DNA of 37,485 nucleotides from DATKQJ01 sp035534295 (GCA_035534295.1 DATLSE010000027.1:1-37485), one strand, 5' to 3'. Shown: positions 23,614 to 31,991, counted from the first letter of the stretch. Notes: generated by a model not told the origin, from the sequence alone. Made by a program: numbers and translations.

Positions 23614-23993
23614 GCGGTCCGCATTCTATCCAACGCCCGGGCGGCGCCCGCCGCGACGGCTCTCGCCAAAAGGTCGCTCTACGCCCTTCCCCTTTGACCG
23701 CCGGTTTGCCATCATGGTCGCACTGTGCTCATCTACTGCTGGCTGTTTCACCGCGCGCATCGCCAGGTTCTGCTTCCCGGGGTCCTGCCCTGGGGTCTGG
23801 ATGCCGTCGTATTCTGCTCCCGCTGCGACCATGCAGGGGGAAGAGGAATCCGGGTTCTGTCCTGGGTAAGAGGCACCGCCTAGACCCAGAGTCGGTCCGG
23901 CGCCGGCCCCAGGCGGCGTCGAGTAAGCGCTTCCCTGCCGCCGCGTTGTGTGTCAGAATGGGTGCGCCGCCGCTCGTCGGCTGTATTTGCAGC
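23614..23993 (+). other. 380-base gene-free leader, possibly structured RNA
   Basis: No family-like protein is visible in this gap between tRNA-Val and the secreted peptidase. An open frame runs through it to the peptidase, but its residues look random. Several inverted repeats are present: GGCGGC/GCCGCC (23912-23917 with 23937-23942), CCGGCGCCGG near 23898-23907, and GGGTCT near 23796 with AGACCC near 23883. GAGGAATCC followed by GGGTAAGAGG (about 23840-23872) faintly recalls the ydaO/yuaA c-di-AMP riboswitch, which often precedes cell-wall hydrolase genes. The conserved 3' block of that riboswitch is not evident, so I do not call it. Confidence 0.25.
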
Positions 23994-25358
23994 ATGCGTC
24001 GCACTCAATCAGCCGTCCCCCGAACCGGGTTATTGTCGCCAGCAGGGTGCCTGCCCCGGCGCGCGAGGTTCCTCGCCCTCCTGCTCCTCCCGCTACTGGC
24101 AGCGGCCATGACGGTAAATCTGGTCCGTCCACTGCCCGTCCGGGCCGACCAGACGATCGGGGGACTTCAACAACAGATCCAACAGGATCAGACCCTCCTC
24201 AACACCATTTCGTCCCAGCTGGCGGCCAACACCTCGTCCATCGCGTCCCTCCAAAACCAGATCAGCCAGACCCGCGCCGTCCTGGCCAAACTGGATGCCC
24301 AGCTGGCGTCCACCCAGGCCCAGCTGGCGACGGATCGGGGCCAGCTCGACCAGCTGGTCGCGCGCGAAAACCAGGAGAAGGCCGATCTGGCCGCCAACGA
24401 GCAGAAGCTGGCCGCCCAGGAGGCGCTGTTCGACTCCCACGTCCGAACCCTTGACAAGGTGGAACGAATGCCGATTTTCGAGATTCTTCTCACCTCTCGC
24501 AACTTCTCTGACTTTTTGGGTCGCGTCATGATCGTGAAGGAGATCGTTAACAGCGACTACCAGCTCGCGACGGAGCTCAAGGCGACCCGGGCCCAGATCA
24601 AGGCCGAGGTCGCCCTGCTCGATTCGCAGCGGGTGCAGCAGGCCGGCATCGTGGCTCAGGTGACCTCGCAGGACCAATTGCTCAGCGCGGAGCAATCTCA
24701 GCAGTCTCTGGCCCTACGGAACATCGCCTCCGCCCAATATCAGCTCCAGGCCGACGACGCAGCCCTGGCCAATCAGCAAAGTAGCGTCAACTCGCAACTC
24801 GCCGCAGACCAGGCCCAACTACGCCAGATGGAGCAGTTCACTCAGGGCAGGGTCGGGAGCGGGGGTGCGGTTCTATCCCCCGAGTACGACAGCGATTCTT
24901 GGGGCACCTATTACAACCAGCGCGACGCACGCTGGGGCAACGATTACATGGGGGCCAGCCCGTATCAGGTCTGGGAGATCGGATGTCTCATCACCGACGT
25001 GGCCATGGTCTACACCCACTTTGGCGAGGGCTGGGTCAACCCCGGAACCATCGCGCTCAACACTGCGAACTTCACCTCCGGCGGTCTCATGTACAACTCG
25101 GTCCTCGACATCCCAGGCCATGCGCCGAGCATCAACTGGTCCCCCACCAGCGCCTGGATCGACTCGTACCTCGCCACCGGCGGCACCGTCATCGTCGGCA
25201 TGTACATCGGGGGAGGCACCCACTTCGTGACCCTGACCGGGATGCGCGGTGCTTACGACTACTGGATGAACGACCCCTGGAACCCGTACGCGATGCAGGT
25301 CTCGTTTGATCAGTCGAACGTCACCGGCCCCATCTTCGAGGCCGTCGGCTACCACTGA
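23994..25358 (+). CDS. Secreted coiled-coil protein with C39-like cysteine peptidase domain
   Basis: From ATG 23994 the protein has 454 residues. A signal peptide (RARFLALLLLPLLAAAMTVN, cleavage probably near VRADQ) is followed by a long Gln/Ala/Leu-rich coiled coil (about 55-295), as in PcsB/CwlO-type wall hydrolases, including MPIFEILLTSRNFSDFLGR. The C-terminal domain (about 305-454) is a C39-type papain-like fold with C331 (EIGCLITD), H410 (GTHFVTLTG) and D427 (MNDPW). It is probably exported and acts on peptidoglycan or a protein under control of the coiled coil. In CwlO and PcsB the catalytic domain is instead NlpC/P60 or CHAP. The start is uncertain: ATG 23958 and TTG 24033 are in frame and none has a good Shine-Dalgarno. 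Confidence 0.82.
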   Translation: MRRTQSAVPRTGLLSPAGCLPRRARFLALLLLPLLAAAMTVNLVRPLPVRADQTIGGLQQQIQQDQTLLNTISSQLAANTSSIASLQNQISQTRAVLAKLDAQLASTQAQLATDRGQLDQLVARENQEKADLAANEQKLAAQEALFDSHVRTLDKVERMPIFEILLTSRNFSDFLGRVMIVKEIVNSDYQLATELKATRAQIKAEVALLDSQRVQQAGIVAQVTSQDQLLSAEQSQQSLALRNIASAQYQLQADDAALANQQSSVNSQLAADQAQLRQMEQFTQGRVGSGGAVLSPEYDSDSWGTYYNQRDARWGNDYMGASPYQVWEIGCLITDVAMVYTHFGEGWVNPGTIALNTANFTSGGLMYNSVLDIPGHAPSINWSPTSAWIDSYLATGGTVIVGMYIGGGTHFVTLTGMRGAYDYWMNDPWNPYAMQVSFDQSNVTGPIFEAVGYH

Positions 25359-25436
25359 TCACCGCCGCCCCAGCCGCGGTGCCCGCCTCTCCTCCCTCCC
25401 CACTCCGCGGTCATAAAGCCCCGGGCAGCAGGTGGC

Positions 25437-27089
25437 TCAGGTCGAATCCACCGCCGTCTCGGGCACCCCGCCCGAGGGTTCGTCGGCCTGGCGCACGAGC
25501 CAGAAACCGGTGACTAAAATCACGACACCCGCGCCCAGAAATACCAGGAAGGCGTAGCGCAAACCCTGGGAGAGGGCGGCGTGGTGTCCGCCGAATCGGC
25601 TCGGCCGGAAGACGAAGTACTGCACCACCACGCCCATCACCGCCACCCCAATGGCGCCTCCCAGGGACCGCGCGAGGAGGCTCAGCGCGGTCGCCGCGCC
25701 GCGTTTCTGCCAGGCCACCGCGAGCTGGATCGTGATCATGGCCGGAGGCACGAACAGTCCCATACCCAAGCCCAGCACCGCCGAGCAGACAGAGACCCAC
25801 AGCACTCCCCATGCCGACGGCCCCAGATAGAGCATCAGTCCGCCCAGGGTGAGGAACGCGCCGCCCCCCAAGACCAGCTTGCTATACCCCAGCCGCAGCA
25901 TGAACCAAGTTCCCACCGACTGGGCCAGAGTCATCGTGGCTGAGCTCGGAATCACAACCGCACCGGCGGCAAACGCGCTGCCGCCCAGAGCTTCCTGCAC
26001 GTAGAGAGCGCCGTACGGAGGCACCCCGTACTGGATCATGCCCTGGAACAGGCCGACCAGCACCAGGGGCCCGATCACGCGGTGCGAGAGGAGGGCGAGA
26101 GGGACGGTCGGATGCGCGCTCCGGAGCTCGACCAGCACGAACGCGACCAGCAGAACGGCGGCCAACAACAGAGCCGGGACGACGGGCTGGGCGGCCAGGC
26201 TGCCGGTTCCCAGCCCGATCAGAAGCGCCGTCACACCAAAGGTGAGGAGAATCACGCCGCGCGGATCGATTCTGTCGGCAACGGCTCGCTTGGGTACGCG
26301 CTCGCGGTAGCCGATGAGAAAGGCGGCCGAGATGATGCCGATGGGCAGGTTCACGATGAAGATCCAGCGCCAGCCCACGGTCGACACGAACAGGGCGCCG
26401 AGGACGGGACCCAGCATCGCGGCGGCACCGCTGGTGGCGCTGATCAGGGCCTGAATACGGGTCCGCTGCAGGGGCGGCAGGACATCCGAAGCGATGGTCA
26501 GGGCCGTGGACACGACCGCGCCCGCGGCCAGGCCCTGCAGGGTGCGGAAGACGACCAGCGACAGCATGCTGAAGCTGGCGGCGCAGAGCGCCGAGGTGAT
26601 GACAAATCCCAGGACCCCGATGATCAGCACGGGACGCCGCCCGAAGATGTCGGATGCGCGGCCCCACAGGGGGATGGTGGTCGTACTGGTGACCAAATAG
26701 CCGCTGAAGATCCAGGCGTAGAGCGAGAAGCCGCCGAACTCGTGCGTGATGGTCGGCAGTGCGGTGCTGACTATGGTGGTGTCGACCGCGGCGGTGAAAA
26801 GGGCCATGACCAAGCCCGCGATGAGCCGAATCAGACTCGGAGTCCAAGGTACGCGGGCGGGCAATTGGCCGCCGAAGTCAATGTGGGCGCCTTGCGGACT
26901 GAGCGCGCTGACGCCGGAGGCTCGGCGCCCCGTGGGCTCCGCGGGAGGGCTCTGCGTCCCTTCCCCGTCGGACGGTGGTCCGGTCCGGCGCCGGCGCGGT
27001 ATCAGCAGCTTGCCTGAGCGAGGGGCCGTGCTCGGGGGAGATCGTGCGGGGCGGCAAGGCAACTCATCGCAGGCCAGTATGCCCGTCAC
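25437..27089 (-). CDS. MFS multidrug exporter, DHA2 (EmrB/QacA) type
   Basis: This inner-membrane proton-coupled drug exporter has 14 predicted membrane segments. AAVDTTIVSTALPTI is the DHA2 motif D, GRASDIFGRRPVL is motif A, and the segment GPVLGALF matches motif C. WRWIFIVNLPIGI is a further family hallmark. The first ~78 residues from GTG 27089 are Pro/Arg-rich and not family-like. TTG 26864 is a possible real start, so the true N-terminus may be much shorter. It is convergent with the secreted peptidase gene and lies downstream of the molybdenum hydroxylase gene. Substrates are unknown. Confidence 0.87.
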   Translation of the reverse strand: MTGILACDELPCRPARSPPSTAPRSGKLLIPRRRRTGPPSDGEGTQSPPAEPTGRRASGVSALSPQGAHIDFGGQLPARVPWTPSLIRLIAGLVMALFTAAVDTTIVSTALPTITHEFGGFSLYAWIFSGYLVTSTTTIPLWGRASDIFGRRPVLIIGVLGFVITSALCAASFSMLSLVVFRTLQGLAAGAVVSTALTIASDVLPPLQRTRIQALISATSGAAAMLGPVLGALFVSTVGWRWIFIVNLPIGIISAAFLIGYRERVPKRAVADRIDPRGVILLTFGVTALLIGLGTGSLAAQPVVPALLLAAVLLVAFVLVELRSAHPTVPLALLSHRVIGPLVLVGLFQGMIQYGVPPYGALYVQEALGGSAFAAGAVVIPSSATMTLAQSVGTWFMLRLGYSKLVLGGGAFLTLGGLMLYLGPSAWGVLWVSVCSAVLGLGMGLFVPPAMITIQLAVAWQKRGAATALSLLARSLGGAIGVAVMGVVVQYFVFRPSRFGGHHAALSQGLRYAFLVFLGAGVVILVTGFWLVRQADEPSGGVPETAVDST

Positions 27090-27128
27090 CAGACCGGACC
27101 TGGGTCCAGCCCCCTAGTCGAGCTCGGC

Positions 27129-29390
27129 TCAGCCGCCTCCGATCCAGGACCGAACGCGCAGGGGTGTGATCGGCAGCTCGTCGACGAATGCGTCCGGGCG
27201 AATCAGGCGCAGTGCGCTCTCGACCGCGTTCGCCACCGCCGCCGGTGCAGGGATCGTGGCTCCCTCCCCGGCCCCCTTGATGCCCTCAGGGTTCGCCCGG
27301 CTCAGGGTATCGAGGGATCGATGCCGCGGCACCAGGGCGAAGTCGGGTGCGCTGGCGATGGAGTAGTCGAGGAAGGTGGTGGACAGAAATCCGCCGTCCT
27401 GGTCGTAGAGCGCCTCTTCGAGCAGGGCGTAACCCAAACCGTGGACGAGACCGCCGTGGAGCTGGCCCTCGACCAGGCGTGGATTTATCTCCCGGCCGGT
27501 GTCATGCGCGATGGCGTAGCGAAGCACGCCCACCGACCCGGTCTGGGGATCAAGCTCGATTACCGCGACGTGGCAACCACTGGCGTACACGGTCGGGCTG
27601 TCGGTGACAAAGGCCTCCTCAACCGACAATCCAGCCGACGGGATGAGGTCGGCTGCGCTCAGCGAACTCGCCGGCGCCCCCCTGACGCTGACCACACCGG
27701 ATTCGAGCTCGAGGTCTTCAGGGTCGACCTCGAGCCGCTCGGAGGCGAGGCGCAGGAGCTCGGCTCGAGCCTTCCGCGCCACCAGAGAAACCGCGTTGCC
27801 GACGTGGACCGCGCTTCGGCTGGCGGCGGTCACCCCCCCGCGAGGCAGCTGGCTGGTGTCCCCGGCGACGACCGTGATTCGCTCCATCGGCCAGCCCAAT
27901 CGGTGAGCCATGATCTGCGCCGCCATGGTCTGATGGCCCTGTCCCCCAGGACTGGAGCCGATGTACAGGCGGACCTGCCCGTCGGGCCCGATGTCGGTCC
28001 GCGCTGGCTCGCCGCTTCCCGTGCCGGTGCTCTCGACGCAGAAGGCGACGCCGACCCCAACGACCGTGCCATCGGGCTGGATTCCGGGCCTGAGCTGGTC
28101 GAGCTGAGCCAGCTCGAGTGCCGACTCCAAAAGCCGAGGGTAGTCACCGCTGTCGTAAACCGTGCGCAGGCCGCCACGCGAGTGCCCGGTGTCATAGGGC
28201 ATCTGGGAGGGCTGGATCAGGTTGCGCCGCCGCAACTCAGCCGGGTCCAGGTTCAGCTCCAGAGCCAGGCGGTCCATCATCCGCTCGGTCGCGAAATTGC
28301 CCTGGGGCCGACCTCCCCCTCGGATCGTGCCGGTCGGAGTGGCATTGGTAAAGCAGAGGTCGTAGTCGACCCGGAACGCCTCCAGCACGTAGCCGGACAG
28401 CATGTGAGCAATGATGATTTCAATTATTCCGGCCCCGACCGAGACGTACGCGCCCAGATCATGCTGGATCCGCGCCCGAAGCCCGCGCAGGCGCCCGTCG
28501 GGCTCGGCGGCGAGTTCGATTTCGATACCGCTGCCGTGGGCCTGAACCGTGGTCGCGGTGTCCTCGCTGCGGGTCGCCACCCACTGCACGGGCCGGCCCA
28601 GGCGGAGCGCGGCGAAAGCGGCGAGCAACTCTTCGGGATAGACCCTGCCCTTGGGCCCGAACCCACCGCCCACGTCTTCGGCTCGCACCAGGACCTGTTC
28701 CGGCTGGAGTCCTAAAAAGGTCGCGGCCTTGTCTCGAACCCCGAACACGTGCTGGGTCGAGCACCAGATCTCAACTCCATCCCCACGCGGCGCGGCGGTC
28801 ACCGCCCGGGGCTCAATCGCGGCCCCGCAGACCCGGTTGGTGAAGAATCGTCCCCGAACCACGACCGGGGCCCCATCGAAGGCGGCATCGATGTCCCCGT
28901 AGGAATTGACCCCGCTCAGGGCGACATTGCGATCGAATTGCTCATGGACCCGGGGAGCGCCGGGCAGCGTGGCCCGATCGACCCCCGTCACCGCCGGGAG
29001 CGGCTCGAGGTCGGCATACAGCTCGGAGGCCACGTCCTCAGCGACGTAGCGGGTCTCGGCGACCACGACCGCTATCGCCTCGCCCTGGTATCGGACCACG
29101 TCGGGGGCCAGCACGGGCCGGCCGAATCCCAAGAGCTCGGGCGGACCCATGTCCTCGCGAATGAGGTTCGGTCCGCGATCCAGATCGGCCGCGGTCAGAA
29201 TAGCCAGGACGCCGGGCCTGGAGCCGGCTGCGAGGTCGATGCCGAGGATGCGGGCATGGGCCAGCGGCGAGCGCACGACCGCCATGTAGACCTGGCGCTC
29301 GAGCCGGAGATCGGAGGCGTAGCGACCCCTGCCGGTAACGAGTCGAGCGTCCTCGACCCTTCGCAGCGGGGCGCCGAGCACGTCGCTCAC
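27129..29390 (-). CDS. Xanthine dehydrogenase-family molybdopterin-binding large subunit (orphan)
   Basis: This 753-residue catalytic subunit is of the CoxL/XdhB type. An Ald_Xan_dh_C domain (about 15-125) precedes the molybdenum-cofactor domains. VGGGFGPKGRVYPEE, IRGGGRPQGNFATERM, SSPGGQGHQTMAAQ and KGAGEGATIPAPAAVANAV are cofactor motifs, and the Glu of GEGA is the catalytic base. It should hydroxylate an aldehyde, purine or N-heterocycle with water as oxygen donor. The AYxCSFR loop of form I CO dehydrogenase is replaced by TIRGGGR, so CO oxidation is unlikely. The FAD and 2Fe-2S subunits normally encoded beside it are absent from the window. GTG 29390 has no clear Shine-Dalgarno. Confidence 0.88.
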   Translation of the reverse strand: MSDVLGAPLRRVEDARLVTGRGRYASDLRLERQVYMAVVRSPLAHARILGIDLAAGSRPGVLAILTAADLDRGPNLIREDMGPPELLGFGRPVLAPDVVRYQGEAIAVVVAETRYVAEDVASELYADLEPLPAVTGVDRATLPGAPRVHEQFDRNVALSGVNSYGDIDAAFDGAPVVVRGRFFTNRVCGAAIEPRAVTAAPRGDGVEIWCSTQHVFGVRDKAATFLGLQPEQVLVRAEDVGGGFGPKGRVYPEELLAAFAALRLGRPVQWVATRSEDTATTVQAHGSGIEIELAAEPDGRLRGLRARIQHDLGAYVSVGAGIIEIIIAHMLSGYVLEAFRVDYDLCFTNATPTGTIRGGGRPQGNFATERMMDRLALELNLDPAELRRRNLIQPSQMPYDTGHSRGGLRTVYDSGDYPRLLESALELAQLDQLRPGIQPDGTVVGVGVAFCVESTGTGSGEPARTDIGPDGQVRLYIGSSPGGQGHQTMAAQIMAHRLGWPMERITVVAGDTSQLPRGGVTAASRSAVHVGNAVSLVARKARAELLRLASERLEVDPEDLELESGVVSVRGAPASSLSAADLIPSAGLSVEEAFVTDSPTVYASGCHVAVIELDPQTGSVGVLRYAIAHDTGREINPRLVEGQLHGGLVHGLGYALLEEALYDQDGGFLSTTFLDYSIASAPDFALVPRHRSLDTLSRANPEGIKGAGEGATIPAPAAVANAVESALRLIRPDAFVDELPITPLRVRSWIGGG

Positions 29391-29508
29391 GGCTGCGGCC
29401 GGGGCGACAGGCGGATCAGGCAGTCCGACGGGCCGAAGTCAATCTGCACCCTTAAACCATACGATCCCGCCCAGGACACTGTTATGGGGGTTCGCTCGCA
29501 CTTGACAC

Positions 29509-30699
29509 TCAGGTCCCCTGGGCCTGAAGGCTCAGCACGTCATGCCAAGTACCAGAGACCGCTGTCAGCGCGCAAGGCGTGGTCACGCAGCCTGACACCA
29601 GAACCGCAGCCTGGTTGCCCAGTCCGGGTTGCGTCACGACCGTGACTCCTGGGCCCGACAAGAGCGTGATCGGAGCGTCAAAGCCCGGCGCGCGGACGAC
29701 GTCGACGCACACCGGCTGGCTGGCTGAGTCGCGCACCGGGCGCAGGGGCACAAGCTTGAAGGTCCGTATCACTAGATCGACGCGGCCGGCATCCTCCTCG
29801 CTGAAGTACAGATTGTCGGCGCCGTCTACCGCCAGGCCCTGGGGGGCCAAAAGGCCGTCGGCCAGATCCTTGAGTGGTCCCGGGGCGATCTGCACCAACC
29901 TCCCCCCGGTGATCACGGGGGTGACCACGAACACGTTGCCCTGGGAGTCCTGAGCGATGTCGTCGACTATGGGCAGGCCGCGCACCAGATAGGTCCGACT
30001 CCCGTCGGGAGCCAGCTCGAGCGCCGCGTTGCCATACTCGTCCGCTACGAGTAGCGACCCGCCCGGAGTGACGAAGACGCCGGTCGGACGCACCATGCCG
30101 CCAACCTGCTTGGTAATGCGGCCGGTGCTGGGATCCACCCAGTCGATGACGCCCCGGGGACTGTCGGGCACGATCAGCATGCCGTCCGCCGCCGCGATCC
30201 CATCCACGCCATCCTGTCCCGGCACCGGGTTCAACTGGAGAACGAGCCGAGCCTGGCCGGCCGTCAACTCGTAAATCGCATCCTGCGCCTGGCCGGCCAC
30301 GTAAAGATTGCCGCCCAGGTAGACCATGCCCTCGATCGTCTGCACGTGCCCGGCGAGAGCGGTAGGAGGCAGGCCGGGAGACAGAGCCTCGATCGATCCT
30401 GTACCCAGGACGGCCACGAGCAGAGTTCCGTCCGAGACGAGGAGGTCGTCCGGACGATTGAGCCCGGAGGCGATGGTCCAGATCGGGTCCGCAGCGCGGG
30501 CACCACCTGGAGGCAGCATCACCTGGGAGGCGGGAACGCACGCGGGGAGCGGCGCTGTGGTCACCGTCGGGGCGGCGGAGGCCAAGCTCCGGTTCACCGT
30601 ACCGCGCGGCGTGGAGCAGGCCGCCACCAGGACTACCAGCGTCAAAAGGGCGCCTGCCCGCCCGAGGCGGTGCCCCGCGGTCGACCTGGGACTCATCAC
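29509..30699 (-). CDS. Lipoprotein with NHL/SMP-30-like beta-propeller
   Basis: The 396-residue exported protein has a lipoprotein signal (LLTLVVLVAACS). About six repeats of the type GLNRPDDLLVSDGTLLVAVLG, PTGVFVTPGGSLLVADEYGN, VDDIAQDSQGNVFVVTP and PQGLAVDGADNLYFSEEDAG follow. Such NHL/SMP-30-type blades build a beta-propeller. A cysteine-containing C-terminal stretch (VSGCVTTPCALT) may form a disulfide. GTG 30699 (AAGGAG ten bases upstream) is directly followed by ATG 30696, and either could be used. The family does not allow a specific function. It is divergent from the third TA pair. Confidence 0.75.
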   Translation of the reverse strand: MMSPRSTAGHRLGRAGALLTLVVLVAACSTPRGTVNRSLASAAPTVTTAPLPACVPASQVMLPPGGARAADPIWTIASGLNRPDDLLVSDGTLLVAVLGTGSIEALSPGLPPTALAGHVQTIEGMVYLGGNLYVAGQAQDAIYELTAGQARLVLQLNPVPGQDGVDGIAAADGMLIVPDSPRGVIDWVDPSTGRITKQVGGMVRPTGVFVTPGGSLLVADEYGNAALELAPDGSRTYLVRGLPIVDDIAQDSQGNVFVVTPVITGGRLVQIAPGPLKDLADGLLAPQGLAVDGADNLYFSEEDAGRVDLVIRTFKLVPLRPVRDSASQPVCVDVVRAPGFDAPITLLSGPGVTVVTQPGLGNQAAVLVSGCVTTPCALTAVSGTWHDVLSLQAQGT

Positions 30700-30782
30700 G
30701 GCGACAGATCTCCTTTTCCGAACGGCGGGGCGCGGATGTCGCGGGTCGCGGACCCAGGTCCCGGACCGGTTGAAGCCTTCCC

Positions 30783-30823
30783 TTGATTAGGCCAATCTAA
30801 CCAGTAAAATGACCATATGGTCA
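30783..30823 (+). promoter_or_regulatory. Leaderless promoter with palindromic operator over the antitoxin start codon
   Basis: TTGATT (30783-30788), a 16-base spacer, and TAAAAT (30805-30810) form a good sigma-70-type promoter. The start point should fall at or beside the A of ATG 30817, so the mRNA would have no leader, and no Shine-Dalgarno is present. TGACCATATGGTCA (30810-30823) is a perfect 14-base palindrome that covers the end of the -10, the start point and the start codon. This is a natural autoregulatory site for the antitoxin. Confidence 0.65.
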
Positions 30824-31044
30824 GAACACTAACGGCAACCGAGGCGAAGGCCAAGATTCTGGCATTGCTCGACGATGTGGCCGCGGGCGAGGAGGTGAAT
30901 ATCACCAAGCATGGTCGCACCGTCGCCCGTCTGGTGCCGGCGTCGGGACCATCGGCCCTTGAAGGTGCGTTGGCGGGCGTCGCCATGACCGCGGCCGAGG
31001 ATGACGACCTGTTCACGACGGGAGCAGCCTGGGAGCTGAATTGA
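30817..31044 (+). CDS. Phd/YefM-family antitoxin
   Basis: The 75-residue protein starts with VRTLTATEAKAKILALLDDV, followed by EEVNITKHGRTVARLVP, the Phd/YefM DNA-binding fold. A flexible acidic C-terminus (AEDDDLFTTGAAWELN) would neutralise the toxin. This is the classical partner of a PIN toxin of the following type. Its stop overlaps the TTG start of the toxin (TTGA). The start codon lies within a perfect 14-base palindrome. Confidence 0.88.
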   Translation: MVRTLTATEAKAKILALLDDVAAGEEVNITKHGRTVARLVPASGPSALEGALAGVAMTAAEDDDLFTTGAAWELN

Positions 31045-31433
31045 GAACGGTCCTGCTCGACAGCCACGTTGTCCACTGGTGGTCGGCCGAACCGGATCGC
31101 CTGAGCGCAGCCGCGGTGAAGGCGGTTCGCGAGGCCGAGGAGCTCGCTGTCGCGGACATCTCGTGGTTCGAGCTGGCCTGGCTGGCAACCCACGATCGAA
31201 TCAGACTCACGATTCCGGTCTCAGCCTGGCTGCAAGCACTGTCGGCACAGGTAAGGACGCTGGCGGTCACGCCTGCGATCGCAGCCACCGCGGTGGCGTT
31301 GCCGTCATCCTTTCCGGGCGATCCTGCTGATCGACTAATTTACGCGACCGCTGTCGAGACCGGGTCGCGACTCGTGACCAAGGACTCTCGGCTCCGTAAC
31401 CACCGACACCCCCGGCCACTGACGGTTTGGTGA
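31041..31433 (+). CDS. PIN-domain toxin (Sll0205/COG3744-like)
   Basis: This 130-residue ribonuclease toxin has the full acidic site: D7 (LLDSHVVHWW), E44 (ISWFELAWL), D97 (DPADRLIYATA) and D115 (VTKDSRL). LLDTH..LWW and PADRLIYATA are typical of the branch paired with Phd/YefM antitoxins. TTG 31041 overlaps the antitoxin stop (TTGA), so it is translated by coupling. The pair is convergent with tRNA-Thr, whose 3' end lies about 235 bases downstream. Confidence 0.88.
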   Translation: MRTVLLDSHVVHWWSAEPDRLSAAAVKAVREAEELAVADISWFELAWLATHDRIRLTIPVSAWLQALSAQVRTLAVTPAIAATAVALPSSFPGDPADRLIYATAVETGSRLVTKDSRLRNHRHPRPLTVW

Positions 31434-31581
31434 GAGGACTTCAGTAGGACTAGGTGAGGCGACCGTCTCGAGCCGAGGCGCTGAAATTAGGGTTGTAGAT
31501 CCAACTCCAACTCCCCGTGTGGTGACGAACTTGTTCAGCGGGCCCCCCGAGGTGCCGAGGCCAAGCAGGGAAACCCGAATC

Positions 31582-31620
31582 CCGGTTGGCGTACGGGTTG
31601 GCGTAAAACGGGCTGGCGTC
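31582..31620. repeat. Three 12-base direct repeats beside tRNA-Thr
   Basis: CCGGTTGGCGTA (31582-31593), CGGGTTGGCGTA (31594-31605) and CGGGCTGGCGTC (31609-31620) are near-identical, the first two in tandem and the third after three A bases. They lie between the third TA pair and the 3' end of tRNA-Thr. Binding sites for a protein or remains of a mobile element are possible. The rest of 31434-31667 shows no gene. Confidence 0.4.
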
Positions 31621-31667
31621 GGGGCTAATTGACCGGCCAACGGGCCATTTTGAAGGCGAATTGTGGG

Positions 31668-31740
31668 AGCCGGCGACAGGAATCGAACCCGTAACCTGCT
31701 GTTTACAAAACAGCTGCTCTGCCAATTGAGCTACGCCGGC
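31668..31740 (-). tRNA. tRNA-Thr (UGU)
   Basis: The minus strand folds with acceptor GCCGGCG/CGCCGGC, D arm GCTC/GAGC, and anticodon stem GCTGT/ACAGC around TTTGTAA, anticodon UGU. The T arm is ACGGG-TTCGATT-CCTGT and the discriminator is U (31668), as usual for Thr. CCA is not encoded (CCC follows). Confidence 0.95.
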
Positions 31741-31902
31741 GTGCCCGAAGCGTAGAGGAACCTTCTCTGATCGCGGCCTGCAGACCAGCCCCGAAACCTA
31801 AACGTCGGCACCCCCCGGCGGTCTCCATCGGTCCGCTCAGGCACCTTCGATGGCGCCTGCGGCCGGCGGGCGAGTCCCCGACTCGATGGATGGCTTCGGG
31901 CT

Positions 31903-31922
31903 TCTCCCGGAGATCGGCGGGA
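31903..31922. terminator. Weak hairpin downstream of the ABC-2 operon
   Basis: CTCCCG and CGGGAG pair across an eight-base loop about 70 bases after the last gene of the minus-strand exporter operon. A second small hairpin, GAGTC-CCC-GACTC, lies at 31871-31883. Neither has a U-run. The rest of 31741-31991 holds nothing I can identify. Confidence 0.25.
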
Positions 31923-31991
31923 GGCGTGGCGTTCTGACCGTGTCCTCGCCGCGTGCCGCGCGAGAGACGCCCGCGAGATTCCAGGGACCAG

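Noticed and set aside
23694..23993. 100-residue N-terminal extension of the secreted peptidase
   Set aside because: Residues look random, no Shine-Dalgarno lies at the upstream GTG, and a signal peptide begins only after about residue 101.
27129..29390. Aerobic CO dehydrogenase large subunit (CoxL form I)
   Set aside because: The diagnostic AYxCSFR loop is absent (TIRGGGR instead) and no CoxM or CoxS gene is nearby, so only the wider xanthine dehydrogenase family is supported.
29502..29507. Perfect TTGACA on the plus strand as a -35 box
   Set aside because: No -10-like hexamer follows at 15-19 bases, and it lies beside the 3' end of a minus-strand gene with no plus-strand gene downstream.
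31450..31725. 91-residue minus-strand open frame across tRNA-Thr, suggesting a small recombinase
   Set aside because: Its N-terminal part is only the translated tRNA and the rest has no integrase motif (no R-H-R-Y residues).
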